Part shown: positions 49,148 to 56,886 of the stretch, one piece after another
Layout of the letters: each line of letters starts with the position of its first letter
Numbering within the stretch: position 1 is the stretch's first letter
NCBI RefSeq assembly: GCF_014493765.1
Contig: NZ_JACTVJ010000011.1
Coordinates: forward strand, 62,001-126,000
DNA length: 64,000 nt
DNA from: Streptomyces polyasparticus
Lineage (GTDB): Bacteria > Actinomycetota > Actinomycetes > Streptomycetales > Streptomycetaceae
Direction of reading: 5' to 3'
The notes under the pieces: generated by a model
Databases searched by the model: none
The model's input: only the letters and a program-made list of their open reading frames with translations
Told to the model about the DNA's origin: nothing
Program-made: the position numbers and the translations under genes

Positions 49148-49232
49148 GAAAAGGCTGTTCAGCCCTCGGAGGCGGACCTTCGGCACCACGCCCCCCGGCT
49201 CAAGGGAGCCGAGAGTGAGGGCGTAGGGCAAA

Positions 49233-49288
49233 AGACCGCCCCGGACTCCCGGGGCTTCCCAGACCGTCCCGGACCCCCGGGGCTTTCC
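49233..49288. repeat. 28-bp tandem duplication upstream of doxX
   Basis: Two adjacent 28-bp units (49233-49260 and 49261-49288) beginning AGACCG and ending GGGGCTT(C/T)CC differ at three positions. Each contains a CCCGG/CCGGG inverted repeat. The second unit ends 15 bp before the doxX ATG, so it is in the leader. Confidence 0.8.
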
Positions 49289-49303
49289 GAAGGGATCACC
49301 GTC

Positions 49304-49945
49304 ATGGCTGTACACGAGTCTCCCCACCGCGGGCACGGCTTCCATCTGCCGGCCTTCCGTGGCCGGCGGAACACCGGGGAGTCCGCGGACCCCGCGCAGT
49401 CCGCCGTGTCGGCACACAGCAGCGCGCGGACCGCGCAGGGATACGCCCTCGCCGCGGTGCGTCTGCTCACCGGGTTCGTCTTCCTGTGGGCCTTCCTGGA
49501 CAAGACCTTCGGCCTCGGCTACGCCACCGGATCGGACAAGGCCTGGATCGACGGCGGCTCGCCGACCAAGGGTTTCCTCGGCTCCGTCGCGGTGGGACCG
49601 ATGGAGTCCACCTTCCACTCCTGGGCCGGCGACCCCTGGGCCGACTGGCTGTTCATGCTGGGTCTGCTCGGCATCGGCGTCGCGCTCATCGCCGGTGTGG
49701 CGCTGAGGTTCGCGGCGCTCGCGGGGACCGTGATGATGGCGCTGATGTGGATCGCCGAATGGCCGCCCGCCAAGCACCTCTCGGACGGTTCGCCCAGCAT
49801 GTCGACGAACCCCTTCGCGGAGTACCACCTGATCTACGCGGTCGTCCTGATCGCCCTGGCCGCCGCGTCCGCGGGCAACACCCTCGGCGCGGGCAAGCGC
49901 TGGTCCGAGCTCCCGTTCGTCCGCCGCAGCCCCTGGCTCCGGTGA
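49304..49945 (+). CDS. DoxX-like integral membrane protein
   Basis: 213 residues, ATG 49304 after AAGGGA. A roughly 45-residue polar N-terminus, then four helices: YALAAVRLLTGFVFLWAFLDKTFGLGYAT is the first, followed by a soluble loop KAWIDGGSPTKGFLGSVAVGPM, WLFMLGLLGIGVALIAGVALRFAALAG and a C-terminal pair. DoxX/DoxD proteins are linked to thiosulfate:quinone oxidoreduction and membrane redox complexes. A related gene adjoins osdK in S. coelicolor, as far as I recall. Divergent from the kinase gene here. Confidence 0.87.
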   Translation: MAVHESPHRGHGFHLPAFRGRRNTGESADPAQSAVSAHSSARTAQGYALAAVRLLTGFVFLWAFLDKTFGLGYATGSDKAWIDGGSPTKGFLGSVAVGPMESTFHSWAGDPWADWLFMLGLLGIGVALIAGVALRFAALAGTVMMALMWIAEWPPAKHLSDGSPSMSTNPFAEYHLIYAVVLIALAAASAGNTLGAGKRWSELPFVRRSPWLR

Positions 49946-50043
49946 CGCGGGAGGTGCGGCGGACTCGTTGGCGGGTCCGCCGTACCGGCGTCTGCCGATG
50001 GATGTCCGGCGAGCGATCCCGTACGAGAAAGGAAGTGCTCCTC

Positions 50044-50472
50044 ATGAACGCTGTGGACGCTGTGAGCGGCATGAGTGCCATGAACGGCCGGCCTGTGGTC
50101 GTCGGTGTCGACGGCTCCCTGTTCTCCACGCGGGCCCTCGACCGGGCGGCCGTCGAAGCGGCCCGGCGCGGCAGCACACTCCGCGTCGTCTACGCGGTGC
50201 ACGACCGCGACGAAGCGGGCCCGGTCCTCGCGTCCTGCGCCGCGCGCGTCCATGCCCGCCACCCGTCCCTGCCCGTGGTCACGGCCGCCGTGCAGGGCGG
50301 CCCCGTACGCGTCCTCGCCCGCGAGAGCGCCCACGCCGCCCTCACCGTGGTGGGCACCCGGGGTCTTGGCCGGCTCACCGGCCGCCTGCTCGGCGCGGTG
50401 AGCCCACGGCTCGCACGGCGGGCGCGGGGGCCGCTCCTTGTCGTCTGCGGGCGGCGGGTGCGGCAGGTCTGA
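50044..50472 (+). CDS. Single-domain universal stress protein
   Basis: 142 residues from ATG 50044 (AAAGGAAG site). One UspA domain: VVVGVDGSLFSTRALDRAAVEA and ATP-loop region VVGTRGLGRLTGRLLGAV, with Ala where most have Ser after the last Gly. It follows doxX by 98 bp and may be cotranscribed with it. It marks the right border of the stress island; the next gene is in the convergent mutasome operon. Confidence 0.9.
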   Translation: MNAVDAVSGMSAMNGRPVVVGVDGSLFSTRALDRAAVEAARRGSTLRVVYAVHDRDEAGPVLASCAARVHARHPSLPVVTAAVQGGPVRVLARESAHAALTVVGTRGLGRLTGRLLGAVSPRLARRARGPLLVVCGRRVRQV

Positions 50473-50480
50473 GGGGGCGG

Positions 50481-51521
50481 TCATGCGGCGTGCGTCGGCG
50501 CCGCGGCCGGCCCCACCGCGTTCGCTCCGTACTTCTTCCTGGCGCGGTCGACGGCTTCCTCGATCCGCCGGGCCTTGTCGTCCGTGGGATCGAAGAGCAG
50601 CTGGTGGGAGGCGTGTTCGGCGGGGACCAGGTCATCGGCGCGCAGCGCGAAGGAGCGGACCCGGGCGCGCTGCAGGGCGAGCTTGTCGTGGAGCGTGTAG
50701 GTGAGGGCCGTCAGCGGGGGAGTGTGGGCGGTGGCCTCGCGCAGAGTGCGCGTGCGGGTGGTCGTGGAGCGGTCGGCATAGCGGACCGTGAGCGTCAGGG
50801 CGCGGGCCGCCTGGGCCTCGCCGCGCAGCTGCAGGCCGAGGCGGTCGGTGAGGGCGAGCAGGGCGGCGCGCTGTCGGTCGTGGTCCAACTCGTCCTGCGG
50901 GAAACGGTGTTCGACGCGCAGCGTACGGGGCGGACCCGCCGGGATCACCGGGGTCGGGTCGAGTCCGCGGGCCGCGTCGTGCAGGCGGCGGCCGGCCGCG
51001 GCACCGAGGATCCGCTGCAAGGTCCCGAGGGGAGCGGCGGCGATCCTGCCGATGGAGTCGAGGCCGTACGAGGACAGGGTCCGGCTCGTCGCGGGACCCA
51101 CTCCGTGCAGCGCGGCCGCGGGCTTCTCGGCGAGGAACGCGGCGACTTCGCCGAGATCGTCGGGCAGGGTGCGCACGGCCGAGGGCGGTCCGTCGGCCGC
51201 GACCATCCGGGCCAGCATCGGGTTCGCGGCGATACCGACCGTGGAGCGGAGCCCGTACAGACCGCCCGTACGGACCCGGATGCGCTCGGCCAGACCGGGT
51301 GCGTCCGTACCGAAGTAGCGCAGACTGCCGGAGACGTCGGCGAGCGCGGCGTCCGGGGGCAGGGCCTGGACCTGCGGGGTGAACTCGGCCAGGAGGGAGA
51401 GGAGATGGCGGTAGATCTGCTCGTCCGCCAGGTCGTGGAAGTGGATGTACATGATCTGCACCCCGTGCGTCTCCTCCTTGCTCCGCATCCCGTGTGTCTC
51501 CTCCTTGCTGTCGCCGCTCAT
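50481..51521 (-). CDS. imuB: ImuB-like Y-family polymerase homologue (probably non-catalytic)
   Basis: About 346 residues if ATG 51521 is used, which overlaps the dnaE2 stop in ATGA; GTG 51461, after a duplicated AAGGAGG site, would give 326. The fingers/little-finger parts of Y-family polymerases are recognisable (AAALHGVGPATSRTLSSYGLDSIGRIAAAPLGTLQRILG). The catalytic acids are missing: the first motif reads MYIHFHDLADEQ rather than a DxD-like core, and the SxDE motif is replaced by ALADVSGS. That is typical of ImuB, which bridges DnaE2 and the sliding clamp. No imuA-like gene is adjacent. Confidence 0.85.
   Translation of the reverse strand: MSGDSKEETHGMRSKEETHGVQIMYIHFHDLADEQIYRHLLSLLAEFTPQVQALPPDAALADVSGSLRYFGTDAPGLAERIRVRTGGLYGLRSTVGIAANPMLARMVAADGPPSAVRTLPDDLGEVAAFLAEKPAAALHGVGPATSRTLSSYGLDSIGRIAAAPLGTLQRILGAAAGRRLHDAARGLDPTPVIPAGPPRTLRVEHRFPQDELDHDRQRAALLALTDRLGLQLRGEAQAARALTLTVRYADRSTTTRTRTLREATAHTPPLTALTYTLHDKLALQRARVRSFALRADDLVPAEHASHQLLFDPTDDKARRIEEAVDRARKKYGANAVGPAAAPTHAA
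51456..51509 (-). repeat. 27-bp tandem duplication at the imuB 5' end
   Basis: Units 51456-51482 and 51483-51509 differ at three positions. Each encodes SKEETHG in the imuB frame and each carries an AAGGAGG ribosome site on the minus strand, so the start region of imuB has been duplicated. Confidence 0.8.
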
Positions 51522-54500
51522 CCCGCACTCCCCGGACTCTGGTGCCACAACTTGCGGCTCTGCTTGACCGATTCACCGGGCGGCTGCAGATCCGCCCAGG
51601 GGTGCAGCTCGTAGCCGGTCTCCAGGCGGATGCTGCGGCCGTCCCCGGCGGGGTCCGTGCCCGGCCGGTCCGCGGTGAGCCGTTCCGTCACCGCCGAAAG
51701 GCCGCCCGTGCGTCGCAGTTCGGCGAGTTCGGCCAGGTCCCAGGCGGCCGAGCCGGTCACCGAGAGCGCCTTGCCGCTGCCGCCGCCGCGGCGCTGCACC
51801 ACTCCTCGTACGAGCAGCAGCCAGGAGTGGAAGACGGTGTGCGCGCAGGCGTCGTGGCTGTCCTCGAAGAACGCGCAGTCCACCAGGCCGCTCGTGTCGT
51901 CGAGCGTGGTGAAGATGACGCGCTTGCCCGAGCGGATCGGCGGGGTCTGCACCGCGCCCTTCGCGCCCGCGACCAGGACCACCTGCCCGTGCGGCAGGTC
52001 CTTGAGGCGCTGGGCGGTGGCCACGCCCAGTTCGTCCAGCAACTCCCGGTGGTCGCCGAGGAGATGGCGCGAGGTGTCCATGCCGAGGATGCCCAGCTCG
52101 GCCCCGAGCCGCTCGACGTCGTCCAGGTCGGGCAGATGGGCGGGCGCGACCTCCGCCGGTGCGTCATCGCTCTCGCCCAGCGTCAACTGGCCCTGAGAGG
52201 CGCCCTTCTGGCCCTTCTGCAGTTCGGCGATGTGCAGCATCAGATCGCGTCGGTTGCGGCCGAAGGCGTCCAGCGCGCCGACCTGCGCGAGCCGTTCGGC
52301 GACCGGACGGGAGGGGCGGGCCCGCGACAGGAAGTCCTGGAGCGAGGTGTACGGACGGCCCGCGACGATCCGTGCGGCCTCGGCCTCGCTCATCCCGCGC
52401 ACGTCGCTGAGCGCCAGCCGTACGCCGTGAGTGCCCTTCGGAACGCTCGGATCAGACACCAGTTCGATTAGATAGGCGGAGTCCGAGGCATTCACATCAA
52501 GGGGCAGGATCGGCACGCCCCTTCGCCGCGCATCCGCGAGCAGCAGCCGCTTCGGATACATCCCCGGGTCGTGCGTGAGCAGCCCCGCGTAGAAGGCCGC
52601 CGGGTGATGGGCCTTCAGCCAGGCCGACTGGTAGGAGGGCACGGCGAATGCCACGGCATGCGCCTTGCAGAAGCCGTACGCGCCGAAGGCCTCGATGATC
52701 TCCCAGGTCCGCTGGATCGCCTCGTGCGGGTAGCCGCGCCTGCCGGCCTCCTCCGCGAACCAGGCCCGCACCCGCCCGATCAGCTCGGGATTGGACAGCG
52801 CGCGCCGGGTGTAGTCGCCGAAGGCGAGCGAACAGCCGGTCATCACGTTCAGGATCCTGATGATCTGCTCATGGAAGACGACCACGCCGTACGTGTCCTC
52901 AAGGGCGTCCCTGAGGTCCTCGTGCGGGTAGTCGGGCTCCTGCTTGCCGTGCCGGGCCTTGATGAACGGATCGACCATGTTCGCCGCCACGGGACCGGGC
53001 CTGAAGAGCGAGATGTCGACCACCAGGTCGTGGAAGGTCTCCGGCTGAAGGCGCGCGATGAGGTCGCGCTGGCCGGGCGACTCGGTCTGGAAACAGCCCA
53101 AGGTCTGCGAGGACTTGATGAGTTGATACGTCTTGGGGTCGGCCGGCGGCACCTGTGCGGGGTCCTCCATGGCGATGTGTCGGCCGGTGGTGCGCTCGAT
53201 CTCGGTGACGGCATGGGCGATCGCGGACTGCATCCGCACACCGAGCACATCGAGCTTGAGCAGGCCGAGATCCTCGACGTCCTCCTTGTCGAACTGGGAC
53301 ATGGGGAAGCCCTCGGTGCTGGTCGGCATGACCGGGGTGCGCCGAAGGAGCGAGGTGTCGGAGAGCAGCACGCCGCACGGGTGCATGGCGATGCCGCGCG
53401 GCAGCGCGTCCAGGGCCTCGACGAGGTCCCACATCTGCGGCCCGTACGCCCCCGGGTCGATGCCGCGCAGCTCCGGCAGTTCGGCCAGGGCGGCGCGGGC
53501 GTCGCGCGCCCGGATGTGCGGGAAGGACTTCGCGAGCCGGTCCACTTCGGCCGGGTCGAGCCCGAGCGCGAGACCTGTGTCGCGTACGGCATGACGGACG
53601 CGGTACGTCTCCGGCATCGACACGGTCGCGACCCGCTGCGGGCCGAAGCGGCCGAGGATCGCGCGGTAGACCTCCAGGCGGCGGGCGGATTCCACGTCGA
53701 TGTCGATGTCGGGCAGCTCGGCGCGCTTGTCGGACAGGAACCGCTCCATGAGCAGGCCGTGTTCGACGGGGTCGGCGGTGGCGATGTTCAGGAGATGGTT
53801 GACCAGGGAGCCCGCGCCGGAGCCGCGTGCGGCGACCCGTATCCCCAAGTCCCTGGTGTCCTCGACGACTTGGGCGACCGTGAGGAAGTACGAGGCGAAG
53901 CCGAGCCGGTCGATCAGGCGCAGCTCGTCCTCCAGGCGGTCCCAGTACGCGTGCTTGCGGTCGTAGTGGCGCAGCACCATCCCCGCCGCGCACTTCGAGC
54001 GCAGCACCCGCTCCGGGGTGCGGCGGGAGGCCCCGACGAGGTCCGGCTCGGGGAAGTGGACACGGCCGATGCCCAGGTCGTCCTCGGGGTCGACCCGGCA
54101 GGCCGCCGCGGTGTCCTCGGTGACCGTGAGCAGTCGCTGTGCGGTGTTCTTCCGGTATCCGGCGGCCTCGGCGACCTGCTCGGCGATACGGGCCATCGCG
54201 GCGGACGGCTTGAGCCAGCGCTCGCCGGGGTCGAGCGTGCCGCGCCGGTCGATGGGGACGAGCCGGCGCGCGGAGTCGAGGACATCGGCGACCGGGCCCT
54301 GGCCCTCGTCGGCGTAGCGCACGGAGTTGGTGAGCACCGGGGTGATCCGCTGGTCGGCGGCGAAGCCGAGGGAGCGGGCGGCGTGCCGCAGGGAGCCCGT
54401 GCCGGTGCCGCTCAGCCCGTGCGAGACGACCTCGATCCGCAGCGCGGCGTCCCCGAAGCGCTCACGCCAGGGCGCGAGCAGCCGGGCCGCGCGGTCGGGG

Positions 54501-54976
54501 CGGCCCCCGGCCAGGGCACGGCCGACGTCGGAGGTGGGGCCGAGCAGGATCGTGAGGTGCTCGGCCGCTGCCGCGTCCCACGGCAGCAGCGGTCGCTGTG
54601 CTCCGGTGGCGTGTGCCGCCGTGACCAGGCGGCACAGCTCCGCCCAGCCGCGGGCGCCGTCCCGCGCGAGGAAGACCACGCGCTGGGCCGACTCGTCGAC
54701 GAACGCGCCGCCGCGTACGGGGGTGCGGCGCCGCTCGGTCCGCTTCACTTCCTCGGCGGGGGTGGCCACGGCGAGATCCACCCCGAACAGGGGGCGCACC
54801 CCGGCCTTGCCCGCCGCCTTGGCGAACCGCACCGATCCGCCGAGGGTGTCCCGGTCGGTCAGCGCGATCGCGTCCATTCCGCGTTCGGCGGCCCGCTCGG
54901 CGAGCCGCTCGGGGTGCGAGGCTCCGTAACGCAGGGAGAACCCGGAGACGGTGTGCAGATGCGTAAAGCTGTGCAT
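51518..54976 (-). CDS. dnaE2: Error-prone DNA polymerase III alpha subunit
   Basis: About 1152 residues from ATG 54976, 6 bases after GAGGTGG. PHP domain at the start (SFTHLHTVSGFSLRYGASHPERLAERAAERGMDAIALTDRD), palm motif LPDIDIDVE with the catalytic Asp, SLFRPGPVAANMVDPFI, YGFCKAHAVAFAVPSYQSAW, HhH and OB regions in the last 250 residues. DnaE2 copies damaged templates with mutation as part of the ImuA-ImuB-DnaE2 mutasome. The gene is coupled to imuB by an ATGA overlap, and a LexA-like box lies 78 bp upstream. Gene order dnaE2-imuB recalls SCO1739-SCO1738. Confidence 0.96.
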   Translation of the reverse strand: MHSFTHLHTVSGFSLRYGASHPERLAERAAERGMDAIALTDRDTLGGSVRFAKAAGKAGVRPLFGVDLAVATPAEEVKRTERRRTPVRGGAFVDESAQRVVFLARDGARGWAELCRLVTAAHATGAQRPLLPWDAAAAEHLTILLGPTSDVGRALAGGRPDRAARLLAPWRERFGDAALRIEVVSHGLSGTGTGSLRHAARSLGFAADQRITPVLTNSVRYADEGQGPVADVLDSARRLVPIDRRGTLDPGERWLKPSAAMARIAEQVAEAAGYRKNTAQRLLTVTEDTAAACRVDPEDDLGIGRVHFPEPDLVGASRRTPERVLRSKCAAGMVLRHYDRKHAYWDRLEDELRLIDRLGFASYFLTVAQVVEDTRDLGIRVAARGSGAGSLVNHLLNIATADPVEHGLLMERFLSDKRAELPDIDIDVESARRLEVYRAILGRFGPQRVATVSMPETYRVRHAVRDTGLALGLDPAEVDRLAKSFPHIRARDARAALAELPELRGIDPGAYGPQMWDLVEALDALPRGIAMHPCGVLLSDTSLLRRTPVMPTSTEGFPMSQFDKEDVEDLGLLKLDVLGVRMQSAIAHAVTEIERTTGRHIAMEDPAQVPPADPKTYQLIKSSQTLGCFQTESPGQRDLIARLQPETFHDLVVDISLFRPGPVAANMVDPFIKARHGKQEPDYPHEDLRDALEDTYGVVVFHEQIIRILNVMTGCSLAFGDYTRRALSNPELIGRVRAWFAEEAGRRGYPHEAIQRTWEIIEAFGAYGFCKAHAVAFAVPSYQSAWLKAHHPAAFYAGLLTHDPGMYPKRLLLADARRRGVPILPLDVNASDSAYLIELVSDPSVPKGTHGVRLALSDVRGMSEAEAARIVAGRPYTSLQDFLSRARPSRPVAERLAQVGALDAFGRNRRDLMLHIAELQKGQKGASQGQLTLGESDDAPAEVAPAHLPDLDDVERLGAELGILGMDTSRHLLGDHRELLDELGVATAQRLKDLPHGQVVLVAGAKGAVQTPPIRSGKRVIFTTLDDTSGLVDCAFFEDSHDACAHTVFHSWLLLVRGVVQRRGGGSGKALSVTGSAAWDLAELAELRRTGGLSAVTERLTADRPGTDPAGDGRSIRLETGYELHPWADLQPPGESVKQSRKLWHQSPGSAG

Positions 54977-55053
54977 CCGTACCACCTCGCCACTGCTACC
55001 CCCTGCCTACCTGTCGACCACGCCCGCCTCGGTGACCTGGTCAGGCCACTGTA

Positions 55054-55069
55054 TCGAACATTTTTGCGA
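55054..55069 (-). promoter_or_regulatory. LexA (SOS) box upstream of dnaE2-imuB
   Basis: TCGAAC-ATTT-TTGCGA: the first half matches the actinobacterial LexA half-site TCGAAC exactly, the second matches GTTCGA at 4 of 6 positions, in the correct N4 spacing. Confidence 0.7.
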
Positions 55070-55218
55070 TTCGCCTGATGGCGCGCTGAGAGGAGGGGGA
55101 GCCCTTGGGGGAGGCGGTCCGGGGCGGGGTGCGGTGGTGCGCGGGGGCCGGGTGTGGGGCGGTGCTCGGGGCGAAGTGAGGGGCGGTGCTCCCGGTGGTG
55201 CTCAGGAGCCGTGAAAAG

Positions 55219-55253
55219 CCCCGCACCCCTGCCGGGAAGACAGGGGTGCGGGG
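55219..55253 (-). terminator. Terminator hairpin after small membrane protein gene
   Basis: Perfect 13-bp stem CCCCGCACCCCTG (55219-55231) with 55241-55253, 9-base loop. On the minus strand it lies 20 bp after the stop at 55273 and is followed by TTTTCAC. Confidence 0.82.
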
Positions 55254-55272
55254 GTCTCGGGGTGCCGGTGGT

Positions 55273-55455
55273 TCACCTGCGGGTCCTGCGGCGCCCTCCC
55301 GACCAGCCGGCGCCGATGCCCGCCACCTGGAGGGCGAGCAGCATCAGGCCGAGCAGCATGAGGTTCGTCGAGCTGAACACGTCGTTTCCGTCGAGGTCCG
55401 TCGCGTTGAAGAGGAACGCGAGGAAGAACAGCACTGCTGCGGCGATACCGAGCAT
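55273..55455 (-). CDS. Small two-helix membrane protein (60 aa)
   Basis: 60 residues from ATG 55455. Helix 1 LGIAAAVLFFLAFLFNA, a short polar loop TDLDGNDVFSSTN, helix 2 LMLLGLMLLALQVAGIGAGW and a basic tail GGRRRTRR. Small proteins of this form are common in streptomycetes; the function is unknown. The region on its other side (55080-55200) is G-rich with no gene. Confidence 0.75.
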   Translation of the reverse strand: MLGIAAAVLFFLAFLFNATDLDGNDVFSSTNLMLLGLMLLALQVAGIGAGWSGGRRRTRR

Positions 55456-55532
55456 GGCGGCCCCTCTGGTCGTCGAGCCCACCCCGGTGGTGCGGCTCGC
55501 TCTCCAGGACCGAGTTCCCCGCTTGGCGCCGA

Positions 55533-55964
55533 CTACTTCAGGAGCCGTCTGAGCGCGTATCCGAACACCACGCGGCCCGCGCGGGCCGTCGCCTCGTCGA
55601 AGAGGCGGGGGAGCTTGGTGAGGCGCAGATCCTCGCGCCAGACGACGTACGAGCCGGGGCCGCGCACCGCCGGGTGGACCTCGATCTCGGCCCAGCCCGT
55701 CATCACCTTGCCCGTTTTGGTGAGGCGGCAGCGGGCCTCGGGGGACGGCGGCTGCCAGAGCGTGATCTCCATCGGGTCGTCGAAGCCGAGGGGGCCGAGG
55801 CCCGTGCGCGCGACGAAGCGGGTGCCCTCGCGGTTGGGGCCGTCGGTGAGCAGTCTCGTGCGCGTGAACGGGACCAGGGCCGCGTGGCGCTCCCAGTCCG
55901 TGACACGGCGCCAGGCCTCGGCGACGGGGAGCGTGCTGCGCTGGGCGATACGGAATTCGGGCAC
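55533..55964 (-). CDS. SRPBCC (START-like) family protein
   Basis: 143 residues from GTG 55964. Begins PEFRIAQRSTLPVAEAWRRVTDWERHAALVPFT, the usual first strand and helix of polyketide-cyclase/SRPBCC folds, and continues FDDPMEITLWQPPS, CRLTKTGKVMTGWAEIEV and a C-terminal long helix LFDEATARAGRVVFGYALRRLL. It binds a hydrophobic ligand; the identity is unknown. Upstream is an AT-rich region shared with the divergent lipoprotein gene. Confidence 0.85.
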   Translation of the reverse strand: MPEFRIAQRSTLPVAEAWRRVTDWERHAALVPFTRTRLLTDGPNREGTRFVARTGLGPLGFDDPMEITLWQPPSPEARCRLTKTGKVMTGWAEIEVHPAVRGPGSYVVWREDLRLTKLPRLFDEATARAGRVVFGYALRRLLK

Positions 55965-56136
55965 GGCGGGATCGTAGGGCCTCGGCCGCCGGGAACGGGT
56001 GTGGCTGGCCGCGGGGTCCGTACCGGGTCCCGACCTCAGATGTTGCTCAACAGGCGAATAAAAGATGTGCGCGCGGCCCGCACCACCGTGGATGATCGCT
56101 GAACTTGCTTGCCGTACAAGGGAACTGGGGTGGCGA

Positions 56137-56658
56137 ATGGTGCGCTCGGCGCGCTCTGTGTACGTCTCCGCCCTGGCGGCGACCGTGCTTGCCCTGGCCG
56201 TGCTGTCGGCCTGCGAGGACGGGGCGGAAGGACGGCAGCGGGACGGCGGGCCTGCGAAGGTGAGCAAGGAGCAGGCCGTCGAGGTCCTTCAGCGGGTCGC
56301 GCGGCGCGCCCCCGCGGGCAGCGCACGGGAGTTCTGCAAGTCCGTACTGCAGCGGCAGGCGTGCGAGGACGCCTGGGAGGAGTCCGTACGGCAGCGCTGC
56401 CTGAAGCCGGGCGGCATGCCGCGCGTGCTCCGCGGCGCGGCCGTTCCGGACACGCGGACCTCGGACGGCGGGCAGGTGCTGCTGGTCGAGGGGCGTACGG
56501 CGGGTGGCGGCAGATACGTTTCGGAGTTCTTCGTCACCGCTCCGGAGGGCAGGCCGGTGGCATCGCTCGGGGTCTTCTGGTCGGGGCTCGGCCTGGGCAA
56601 CTCCCCGTTGGGGGAAGGGGTTCAGGTCCTTCCCGGCGCGGAGTGTGCGCGGGACTGA
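56137..56658 (+). CDS. Secreted lipoprotein of unknown function
   Basis: 173 residues from ATG 56137. Basic n-region, hydrophobic core and lipobox VLSAC (Cys about 27). The domain after it has four further Cys spaced as two pairs (FCKSVLQRQACEDAW, RQRCLKPGGMPR and GAECARD), so disulfides are likely. No family recognised. It is divergent from the SRPBCC gene; the AT-rich stretch at 56040-56065 probably holds the promoter. Confidence 0.78.
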   Translation: MVRSARSVYVSALAATVLALAVLSACEDGAEGRQRDGGPAKVSKEQAVEVLQRVARRAPAGSAREFCKSVLQRQACEDAWEESVRQRCLKPGGMPRVLRGAAVPDTRTSDGGQVLLVEGRTAGGGRYVSEFFVTAPEGRPVASLGVFWSGLGLGNSPLGEGVQVLPGAECARD

Positions 56659-56886
56659 GCAGCGCGCAGGCCGGACGGGGCTGGGCGTGCGCACAGGGCG
56701 GACGGTGCTGGGCGTGCGCACAGGGCGGAGGAGCCGGGCCGCACGCGCCGCCGCCACCGCTCCCTGAGGTGGGGGAGGAGCGGTGGCGGCGGGGCCGGCT
56801 CCGGGGGCCATGTCCCGTGGCCCCCGGATTCTGGATGCCGGAGCAGAGGTGCAGCAGAGGTGGGGCGGGGGTGGAGCAGGGGCCGG

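Noticed and set aside
24763-50480. Island as an integrative element
   Set aside because: No integrase, transposase, tRNA boundary or att-like repeats were seen; GC3 stays typical of the host.
52571-55078. 835-codon plus-strand frame
   Set aside because: Antisense to dnaE2, which carries polymerase motifs along its length.
55041-55226. 61-codon minus-strand frame
   Set aside because: It spans the LexA-like box and G-rich spacer, has no ribosome site, and is His/Pro/Ser low-complexity.
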